64,000 bases of DNA from Sialis fuliginosa. Its lineage: Eukaryota > Arthropoda > Insecta > Megaloptera > Sialidae. The notes below the pieces were generated by a model. The model had not been told where the DNA came from and ran no database searches. It saw only the letters and a list, made by a program, of their open reading frames with translations. Position 1 is the first letter of the stretch; every line of letters starts with the position of its first letter. This document shows, piece by piece, positions 1-10,800 of the stretch. The DNA is taken from assembly GCA_961205875.1 (NCBI GenBank), contig OY540813.1, positions 34,505,001 to 34,569,000 of the forward strand, written 5' to 3'. The position numbers and the translations under genes are program-made.

Positions 1-910
1 ATATTATTATCTATAATTTTTGTTGTAATCATATTTTTTTTTAAATGTGTAAGGAAATAATCTTATTACTATTATTTGAATAAAGTTAGCTCCGTTATAA
101 TAACGTCGCACCTTGTATATATTTACCAGAAGCAAGCGTTGAAGGTTTCTGCGTTGATCAGATAACTTATTTACAACCAGAAATAATTAATTATATAGAA
201 TACTAGTGGATTCTTTCAATTAGATATTACAATTAACAAATAATACAGAGACAAAAAAAAATTCAACCTGGAATTGTGGTTTCTTGATTAAATTATCCTT
301 TAATATTAATTTGTCCTCTCTCTGGGCACAAAAATCTTTAAATTTTTAATATAACAATGTTCCCTTTTGTACAAGGGACGTTTTGACTGTCCATTCCTTA
401 AATTGGAACTAATAATGTATCAACTATACTTATACTGTATTCACGTTTAGAACAGTACCAGATTGTTCAACACAACGGCGTATTTACGTTAAGTGCCGTC
501 CTGGGCAAAAAAAAATTGCCGCCCCTCTGCCAAGGGAAAATATAATCTATTTTTAATATAAGTTTTAGAATTACTATATGAACTGAGGACCTTTTTTTTT
601 TCTTTGGTCACGTCAATTGAAATTCCTAATTTTATTAAATAAAAAGGTTAGATGAGGTAAATAAAAACTTGAAAACCATTTTTTTTTTAGTCGTATTATT
701 TTTAATTATCCTCACACGAGTTAAACAAGCTTGATGTAGAAAAATCGTTTTGATAATCGGAGTAACTTTTTGTCTTCCTATTTTTTTGGTATGTTATGTA
801 TTAAACTAAAAAGTTGTATTCTCCCAGAATCTGCCGCCCTCCAAAATTGTGCCGCCCTGGGCAGTAGCCCATGTTGCCCATGCCTAAATCCATCACAATG
901 CTACAATGTA
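1..910. other. AT-rich flank, no gene
   Basis: No coding frame with family resemblance. Around 490-530 and 830-880 there are short GC-rich pieces (repeated GCCGCCC and TGCCCA motifs, partly inverted) that look like ends of old transposons. Otherwise AT-rich unique DNA. Confidence 0.4.
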
Positions 911-1306
911 CAGTCGCCTGCATTAATGGTCTTGCAGTTTGTATTCATTTTCGTTTATCACAAACTTAGTAGGATCCTCCCATTTGTGCAATTATAATAT
1001 TTAAATCATTTCTCAATGTATCAAACAAAGAGAGATATTTTTTAATTCATTTGCTAGATAAAGAACTACTCTTCGTTTATAATACATAGGTACTCATATA
1101 TATTTGTGCAATTAAATTATTATGTAATCTATTGAAAATTGTATACGTAAATTCTGTGGCAATAAATATTTGATATTCCGAATTTTAGTATTAAAATATA
1201 TTAAACTTGATAGAAAAAGATAACCGATGATGTTTGTCTTTAAATTTGGAATCTGTTGTAAGCGATTCTAGCCTTTAGGGTGCCAGACGAGTTCTGCAGG
1301 CGACTG
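911..1306. mobile_element. Mariner-type MITE with TA target duplication
   Basis: Ends are exact inverted repeats (CAGTCGCCTGCA ... TGCAGGCGACTG) flanked by TA at 909-910 and 1307-1308. CAG termini plus TA duplication fit Tc1/mariner-type elements. 396 bp with no coding capacity. Confidence 0.72.
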
Positions 1307-1851
1307 TACATGTCATGATTTTAAAAATAAACAATGAAATTTCAAAGTTTTGAATTATAATACAGGGAAACCTTGTTAGTACGTTTTTGAAGGAACTGGG
1401 AGGAAAACTTGTACTAAATTTAAATGAGCTTACTTTTCATTTAATATTCTTAAAGCGAAAATGGTATAAGTCGAAAAAATTCAAAATTCTGTTTTTTTCC
1501 ATATAGTATTATAGCTGTATACACATCTAATTATGTAAACAAAAGTCAAATATTTACTAAAATACCCCTAAACATCACTAATAAAAAAGACGTATCTTCT
1601 TTTTTGAGTAAAATACTAAGCGAATTAGACGTATGTCCAAATTACTAAGAAGAATGGCCGTATGTCTTATTTAACTCTGTGTTAAGACGTATGTCAGACT
1701 TGTGGCCAATACGCTTAGAGGTAGTTTACGTACATAATAATGTTATATAACAATAAGACCGGTGAAAATCAATGAGAAATGTAATATAATTACACTATAT
1801 TTTATTAGTACATTAAAAATTGATTTTTTAAACATAATAATTAGTTATATA

Positions 1852-1886
1852 CCTGCACTTGGGCATAGTTGCCCAAAGGGTGCAGG
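1852..1886. repeat. Compact GC-rich hairpin
   Basis: Stem CCTGCAC + TTGGGCA pairs with TGCCCAA + GTGCAGG, with a 4-nt loop (TAGT) and a 3-nt bulge (AGG). It stands out in AT-rich surroundings. Function unknown. Confidence 0.6.
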
Positions 1887-2495
1887 GGTAGTTTGGCAGT
1901 GGGTGAAAGGGGTGAAAAAGTATTTTATTCACGAATAACATCGAAAAAGCTAATTTAATTGAAAAGTGTTTAAATTATTTTTTGTAACTCTTATTTAGAC
2001 CATTATTTTGTTTTTTATTTTATTTTAATATAGTTAAAATTGATCAAGATACGGTCGTAAATACAGATAATTATTTTGTTGTTTTAAAGTTAGGTTACGT
2101 TTAGTTTATAAAAATTTTATTGTCTATGATCGAAGACGTCATCTTAATGATTGTAATAAAAATTATGATAAAGAAAATAAATGTAGTTTATTACCCAGTT
2201 TTTGTTTACATTTACTGGTATAGATATGTATTATTTCTGTAGAATGCTTAGCAAAAAAGACATAAGTCCATTGCATACAAAATAATAAAAATGTATAGTT
2301 TATACGCTACAATAATATTTTAACAAGTAAAAACCGATAAAAGTTTTGATTAACAAAGTGCGGTTGATAAATATCTAAAATAGCGCTTCTCTTATGTCTT
2401 TTTTGCTTAGGATGGTAGTATTGTGAACAGTCACAGTTCCATTGTGTTTTAAACAATTGGCAGCTTAGTTGCATTGGGGCATAGTCACTTGGTAC

Positions 2496-2964
2496 CACTG
2501 ATCTGGTATTATTTAACTGGATAGTGGATACCCAAGGGTGGATACCTATGGAATTACTATTAAACCGGATGGCTAAATTTCATACTTTTTCTAACAGTAT
2601 TGTTTCCATTTGCGCATGCGCGAGACGCAACACTGAACTAAATTTTGATATAATATAGGAGTATGTGACGTGATTCTATAGTTTCTTTATTCAATTGTTA
2701 ATCAGATTTGACAGTTAGTATGCATCTATGGTTGTTTATTTAGTTATTATTTGATAATTAAAATAAATTACTGGTATTCGTGTGTTAAATAAGTGTATTG
2801 TAGTTGATATACAATCGAACTTGTATGTATTTATTTATATATTTAACAAATCAATTTGAATTTGGAACATCCGTTGACGCATGCGCATAATCAGTTTCGG
2901 TTGTTAGGAAATATTCAATTTCAGCCATCATGTCTGACTTATCATCAGTCCAGCCATGTCAATG
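2496..2964. mobile_element. hAT-like MITE, copy 1
   Basis: Flanked by a perfect 8-bp duplication CTTGGTAC (2488-2495 and 2965-2972). Ends CACTGATCTGG and, inverted, CATTGACATGG. 8-bp duplications are typical of hAT elements. A near-identical copy lies at 33829-34291. Contains GCGCATGCGC-type palindromes. Confidence 0.85.
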
Positions 2965-3459
2965 CTTGGTACCAATCTAAACCTGAATAACTATAGTTAA
3001 GTTGTGATTAAATTTAAAAGTTACTTGCAAAGTGAATTATCAATCAATTACTAGAATTTAGTTAACCGCAACCAGACCTAAACATTTTCTCACATCTCTG
3101 CTTAATGGATATTTTAAATGGTTATTTAATTGGACTATATTTTAAATAATAATTCTTTTAGATTATAATAAATAGAAAACTGTATTGCTTGTAAATGTAC
3201 CTTTATTTTTTGCAATAACTCCAAAATTTCTGTTGACTTAAAGTGATTTTCTTGCTTACAAAATATCTGTAATATAAGAAAATTGTATTGAAAATTGCAA
3301 CAAGTCAATTTTATTAATACAGGTATTCCTAGGACCGAGATAGGTTCCTAGACATTGCCCGTAAGTCGAGTAAGTCATAACAAAAACAACAACAAAAAGA
3401 TTATTAAATACAAAATTCAATTTCATAGTTTATTCAAAATTATAATAAAAATATATATA

Positions 3460-4213
3460 TGTCGCAACCACATGGTAAATTTAGTCGCTTTACAAAATGG
3501 CGCCGTTTTATAAAGCGGCTAACTAACATCAGCCAGATTGTAAATCAAACGCATTTCATAAAGCGGCTGGCCACGTTTAGCTGTTTTATAAAATGGCCCC
3601 TATGTCAGTATTTTTATATAAAGCGGACTTTGTTTAAGGATGGCAAAGGATTCAGGTAAGAAATTGATTGATGAAGTGCATATCATACAAAAAAAATTAT
3701 AGAAAATCACAAAAATCAAATTAAATACATTAAAAATATGGGATAACTGAAGAATATGTGGGCACTATATCACAATTGTCAAAAATTACGTAAGCAGTTA
3801 TTTAGAATAGAGATGATGCTCTAATACATATAAAAGTTAACTGTCCTTGTTTTGGTTAGGTTAAGTTAAAAACATGAATACTTATTTTGAACAATTACTG
3901 TTTTATCTACTGTTTGTGACTGAACATTGTCACTGGACGATGCCATTTTCACGTAATGGTACTCAGCGCCTCTGGTGGTAGATAACAACACTAAATTTTT
4001 CAATCGGGCGGTTTGATAGTTGTCATTTTATAAAGCGGCTTAGCGTTGGGCTAGCCATATTGTAGAACGTATAAGGTCATTTAATCTGGTGGATGATAGT
4101 TCAGTTATTTTATAAAGGGCTAAACATTAGTTAGCTGTTTTATAAAACGGCGCCATTTTGTAAAACAGCTAGCCGCTTTGTAAAGCGGCTAAATTTACCA
4201 TCCGGCTGCGACA
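3460..4213. mobile_element. Terminal-inverted-repeat element with internal TTTATAAAGCGGC repeats
   Basis: Inverted termini begin TGTCGCA and share TGGTAAATTTAG, flanked by TA (3458-3459, 4214-4215). Inside, a degenerate motif of the form TTTATAAAGCGGC recurs about eight times on both strands. Short frames inside are not genes. Lies just downstream of the Rbcn-3A 3' end. Confidence 0.72.
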
Positions 4214-4338
4214 TATAACATATTATGTTATTTAAGTTACATATTTATGTCGGCGTAATATTTTCAAAAAGTTCTATTGTTGACAAATAATTGTTAATTG
4301 TTGTTTTTTTATTTTGATTCAATAATTGTTGGATTTGA

Positions 4339-4483
4339 TTTATTTTGTGATTTGTGTATGAGGATTATTGTACAATAAAGTTAATAAGGAATTTAAGAAG
4401 TTCTGAATAAAATAAATTTGGTCGTAAGTGCGAACCGTTGAGGAATACCTGTAGTAACAATATTCATATCATCAACTTTAATA
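4339..4483 (-). promoter_or_regulatory. Candidate polyadenylation signals of Rbcn-3A
   Basis: On the minus strand, ATTAAA occurs near 4478-4483 and AATAAA at 4339-4344. These lie about 200 and 340 nt beyond the stop codon. Either could end the 3' UTR. In AT-rich DNA such hexamers are common by chance. Confidence 0.3.
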
Positions 4484-4678
4484 AAATGTTAGTTATTTTA
4501 TCAGCACAGACTGTAATGCTGACAGTACACACTTATCGAGCAATGCTCGGCTCGTCCTGTAGTGATTCACCATGCCTCGCCTTATGAGCGCTCCACACAG
4601 TAAGTTTTTTGACTATGAGTCAAAGGAAACTAGTAGCTATAGCAAGTTCATTCAGTAAAAACTACTTACCGCAAATAT

Positions 4679-4879
4679 TTAAAATATAATCTGCGCAACG
4701 ATATCACGGTCGGGTAACTGTCTGACTTTCATACTTCCGTCAGCTCCACATGAGAACAATCTACCCGCACCGTCAACTTGTATTTGTGTAACACCTTGAC
4801 CAATATTCTTGAAGAAACTACCTCGAGCATGTTCTCCGGGGAACGATAATAGCTGACTATGTGCCGTCAATCCCCAAAT
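4679..4879 (-). CDS. Rbcn-3A: Rbcn-3A exon 45 (residues 3207-3272, stop)
   Basis: Completes the split WD repeat (IWGLTAHSQ), then GSFFKNIGQGVTQIQ and RLFSCGADGSMKVRQLP, and ends with TAA at 4679-4681. The last residues match the C-terminal end of the family. Confidence 0.96.
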   Translation of the reverse strand: MWGLTAHSQLLSFPGEHARGSFFKNIGQGVTQIQVDGAGRLFSCGADGSMKVRQLPDRDIVAQIIF

Positions 4880-7800
4880 CTAAAAACACATATTCTCCAT
4901 GTTAATTTCTATTATATTATACATCCATTTGATCCATTTTAAATGCTTCAGGCTTCCATTTTAAAAACAGGATAATGTTTCCAAAGTTAAAATGGATCTT
5001 CCTGGGTGTCCCGTAAACATACCAACAAACTTTCAGGAATTGTTGAGGAAATTAAAACAATCACTTTTTGTTTTAATAAACTCATGTCCACAATAGCAGT
5101 AGAGCAAAAGAAAGGACCTCACACAAGAGTAATGGACTTTTTGGTTTAAATTTTTTGTAACTTGGGGAGATGAATATACAGGTGAGTCATTTTAATCAAC
5201 GCAGTCAAATATCTCGAAAAGTAAGCGAAATTGAGAAAAACGTTTCAAACAAAAGTTGCCTGGTTTTAAGGGGGCCAAACAATGGTGACCTTGCGGTTGA
5301 CCTTCAAACCATTTTCAAGGTCGAATCAAGATCAACATTGATTTTTTAATATAGAATTTTTTATTTTGATATCTAGGCATGTAGTATGTTAAAATATAGA
5401 TCTCAATTAGTAGAACTTGACACTTTTTTTATATTTTAACTTTAACTTAAAAATGCACCTGTAAGTGGTTCCAAACATTTCACGTAGTACGTACTTCGGA
5501 ACCCTTATGGCATACACTCGTGTATGTCTTGCCTGAATTATTTATATATTAATAAATGTTATAAAAAATTCTAAAAACAAAAATTATATTGCCTGGTTAA
5601 TTCTAAGAATTTTTCATCCTTAGCAAAATTATCTTAAAGTTGATACTTTAGGAGATAAACATAAAACATACATTAGCATACTTTGAACTATCATTTCCCC
5701 AAGTTACAAAAAATTTTAACCAAAAGGCAAAACTCATTGCTTTTGTGCGAGGTCCTTATTTTTGCTCTACTGTTTGCAATGAATTTATTAACAAAAATCA
5801 ATTGTTTTAATGTCATCGACAACTCCTGAATGTTTGTCGGTTTGTTTTTGGGACACCCTGTATAAATAATACCTTAATATCACCATCGGCTGACCCAGTA
5901 ACAAAGAATTCTTCATTGGGATCAACGGCGAGGCACTTAATGATCGACTCGTGCGCTGTAAATTTATGTCTAAGAGCTCGCGCGCGTACGTCTATTAGAG
6001 TAACATCGCCCCGTTTACCCGCTGATATCAATAACTGGTGTTGGGGAGCAAACACTATGCTGCTTGCACCTTGTTCATGGCACGTAAAGGCTGTAAATAT
6101 CATATATTTATATTAATTCACCGTAGACAGTAAAATGTGACCGTAAATTACTCACCGATTACAAGAGACTTCTTTTGAGGTAGTAACGTATCCCAAAGTG
6201 CAACATTTTTGTTTTCTGAACTATGTCCGGCTGAAATTCAAATACATTTTATAAAACGTACAACAATGGTCCAGTTATCTTAACAGTCAAAGATGCAGTT
6301 CAACAAACATTTCATTCGCTAGAGATAATTTGTTTACAAAATTCATTGATTCATTATTGTGCATTTAAAAAAAAAATCAGGGGATGGAAAGAACAATATC
6401 TATCCGAACGTGAAATTTTAAAGAGATCGACTGTTTTTTCGATAAACCCTCTATAGACCGGGAGCTAGAAGGAAGTGAGTGGACATAATATGACAACCGG
6501 CAACTATGTTCAGATTCGTATACCTGAGACCTCAAAGAACTTAAAAATGCAAGATGCCAGTCGGTACTTGGGTGCAATTTTTTTTAAAGTGCGAAAAGGC
6601 CCTACAAAAGGAAATAAATGTTTTTTTGAATCAAAACTTTTTTTGTATCATCATTAGGCCTTTTCGCTTAAAAAAGATCCTTACACTCATAACTGTAACT
6701 CTACTCATTTATTTGTTATAATTTTTTTAAAGTTCATAAAACCTTGAATTTGGGTGTTTTCAATCATGAAAATGTACACTTTAAAACTAATATTATCATA
6801 TTTAAAAATAAATTTTATAATCTTCAAACGAATGTTAACAATATGGTATACTTCAATTTTAAGATTATTACTGGCACCCACCTTTATTTTAAAACTATGT
6901 GCGTTTTCTATTTCTATTTCTTTAATTTTTAAGAGGAGGGGGAGTAAAAAACAAACGAACTATAAAATGGGTTAGCACCTTTCAGAATATAAATCTTTGG
7001 GCTCTTGTGAGCTTATATCGATTGAGAAAATTCGGTTGTCATATTATTTCCACTCACTTCCTTCGTAGAACTGTTAGTGAGAGGGCAATATGAGCGCGCA
7101 GAGTAGAAAACGCACATAGTTGTTAATTTAACTTTAAAAAAATTATAACAAATAAATGAGTAGAGTTACAGTTATGAGTGTAAGGATCTTTTTTAAGCAA
7201 AAAGACCAATGATACAAAAGAAGTTTTGATTTAAAAAAATATTTCTTTCCTTTTGTAGGGCCTTTTCGCGCTTTAAAAAAAATTGCACCCAAGTACCGAC
7301 TGGCACCTTGACTTTTTAAGTTCTTTGAGGTCTCAGGTATACGAATCTGAACATAGTTGCCGGTTGTCATATTATGTCCACTCACTTCCTTCTAGCTCCC
7401 GGTCTACTATTGCATATAGTCCAAGTAAATTAGATATTTTAGAAGAACAAATTCCGTTCAGGAAATATGTATGGTGAAGACTCATGTTACGCCGATTTTT
7501 CGCTGCGTTCCCAAAACTACCCTTCACTTTGAGCAACGATTGCGAGAGTAGGCTGGGAATTAATCGAATAGTGCACATGACATTTTTTACGTAGAATTTT
7601 ATGTAGAATCTTTAATTCCTGTAATATTTTTTTCTCCGAACGGCGGTTCGAATGAAAAATGGGAAAAACTGGGATAAATTTCATTTCAGGGGTAGTTTTT
7701 TACGTGAAAGGGGATGTTCCATCCACGATTTAGTTGGGAACTTTTTGGGCTCTTATTCCGAACCTTACTGAGAGTTCGTGGACAAAGTATCAAAACTTTA

Positions 7801-10800
7801 TAATTTTTTTCTTCTATTTGGTGAATTTTAATCTAAATACCGTGGACTAACAGTGTTCCCAAATAGAAACAGAAACATAGGATTTTGTTAGATATTATAT
7901 TTATGTTTTATTTTTATGCTATTGGTTTTTTAAGTGTTTGTTAGTTTGTTTTGTCATTATTAGAAATATTACTTTGGAAAAGATATAATATAAATAGGTA
8001 TTTAATTATGGCAAAATCAATTTTTTATTGTTTCAAACATATTTTTTTCTGAAACTAAGATTTTAATATTTGAAAAAATATTTTATTTGAGGTTAATTTT
8101 TCGTAGTTGTTTTTCAATCATGCCAAAGAAGTATAACTTCTAACGCATGTACATAAGTGCACACACCCACTTTTTTTAAATTTTCTATGGAATTTTCAGG
8201 AAATATACGCCTTGATATGTTCTAGCTAGTATACTACCTAATACATATTCACACCAGTTAATGTAAATTAAATAAAGGTCCGTACCTGTTGCGACCATAC
8301 TGCAAGATCCCAAGAAGACAAAGTCATTGATTCCTTTATTGTGGCAATTGTAGGTCTACAAAATATAATAATAACCAAATACAATACAATATAATATACA
8401 TGAAACTTCAATTAACTTACAAAGAAAGGTCTGTTTGTAGTAGAAGTGAGACCTAACTGCCAAAGACTCAGATTTCCATCCGCATCAGCGACACCGAACT
8501 TATTGCCATGTTCAGAGAATCGCACTCTCATCACTTTGGCAAACGTGCCTGGCGGACGAGGTGTGCTCACAGGTAACGCATGGCCCCATTCCCATAGTTG
8601 TACTGAACCGTCTTGTCCCCCTGTTAAATCTTGTAAAAAAAATAAAATATATATTAATACAAAATACAACAAACCTCACTTACTTTTTATCATTTTTCAG
8701 TACTAGTTTGCACATTGTTAGACACGCCCACAGTTTATTTCTACTAGTATAAAACTGTACAATGGATCATAACATAAATCTAATCAAACTGTCAAACTGG
8801 CGTTAATGATTTTTAAATCAATTTTAATAATTAATTTAATATGACTAATAGGCGAGCAGACAGCTATTTCGAGTACACTAATCAACCAATCTAGTGGCTA
8901 AAAATGATTTTATTAAATTCTTCATATTTTTCTGAGAATTTTTTTATGCAGTCCTTCAATAGGTACACACATTTTTTTGTTTAATAAATCTAAATCTGCA
9001 TTAAAAAATCTGAAAAAATTATGTAAGCTTCATTGAATCAAAATGAACATTTTTTGTCTCATAAACTTTTTTTTTAAGATAAAAAATATTTTAACTTTAA
9101 AAATAGCGAAAAATTCGTATATTTGAGATTTTTTTTCTCGGAAACTAATTGTTCAATCAGAATAAATCAAAAACAAAAAGAATCAGCCAATTTTAAACTA
9201 TAACCAGATTTTTTTTCATTTTGATTATTACTGTAATTAAAAGTAAAAACTTCATAAGAGCCGAACTCACTCTTTGCACCGTAAATTGATATCATGGCTG
9301 GCTACAACATTCGTTTAATAATTGAAATATTTAAATACTGGGATGCAAGCTTCAATAAAAACACTTTAGAATGTTTTTAGTGCACATTTATTTGTCACAA
9401 TTATTTTCTTTATTTTTACACTTATCAGAACATCTACAAACTGAACCACATTTTAAATCTAAAACTAAACAAGAGCATGTTTTAGCTGTACAAGGAAATT
9501 TTCCGCAACAAGAACAAAAATATTTTTTGTAGATGTTCTGATAAGTGTAATAATAAAGAAAATAATTGTGACAAACAAATATACAATTAAATATTTCTTA
9601 ATTTGCTATTTTCATATCACGAGTTCTTTTTTATTATTAAACTAAAAGACTTTAGAGATTTTCTTCTGCTGTAGTTTTTTATTTTTGCTACTGTTGTAAG
9701 GACTTCAACTCTTAATATTGTTAATTCACTTTATTTACTGATTTATTATGTTTATTTAAATAATTATATCAGTTATAAAGAACTAAGCGTTATACTAATT
9801 AGGCTCTTAATTTCATAAAAAAATAAATAACCTAACCTATACACAATAATACATTTGATTGGTAGATAATAAGCAATTTTCAAGATATTTTTCATAAATC
9901 ATACTTATTTTCTTTATAAAATAATTAAATACTCTAATTGTTAAACGTATATAATCACTGATTTAATTGTTTATTAAACACCGCTTAAGTTAGGTTAGAT
10001 GACAATTGATCCGATTGCGTTAGTTTCGATTTTGGTAAATACGGAGAGTCTGGGGGTTCTCTGTCAAAAACTCTGAAAATCACGTGTTGATGTGTTAGAA
10101 TAGAGTAGAGTATGCTGTATCTATGTTAATATATTATTTAGAATTTAAGAAAATGACCATTTTAGATTTTATTTTGTTTTGTTTCCTTCGAGGTTTTAGG
10201 TCATTAAAACAGTTATACGAGCTATAACATTATTTATTTAAACGTTTCGTCATTTTAGACTTCTTCAGTAAATGAGAAAGAAAAACAAAACAATCTACTA
10301 ATTAGAAAACAATCATACATTATAGTACAACAATCAGAGAATTTTCAGCATTTCTCATGTAGTTCATTATGTTGTTTTTCAAAAACAACATAATAATTAC
10401 TGAAGAAGTCTAAAATGACGAAACGTTTAAATAAATAATGTTATAGCTCGTATAACTGTTTTAATGACCTAAAACCTCGAAGGAAACAAAACAAAATATA
10501 TTATTTAGTGCATAGACAGAAATTCATAAACCTAACCTAACCCTACCTGAAAACGAACCAATCTATCTGGACTACTCTAACTTAAACATACTTATTATTC
10601 TGTGACTTAAACTAAATAATTAAATATAACACAGCTAAACGTGGCCAGTCGTTTTATAAAATGCGTGATTTATAAAAGTTGGTAACCCTGATCTAGTCAC
10701 GCATGCGCGTCAACCCTATTCTGAATAACTATGTAGGGACATAACAACAACAATGAACATTCTAGACGGCAAGAGAAAAGAAAACAACAGAAGCAGCTAG

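Noticed and set aside
6377..7578. Several 60-80 codon frames on both strands
   Set aside because: The same peptide appears from both arms of the foldback element in opposite orientation, which is what an inverted repeat gives by chance.
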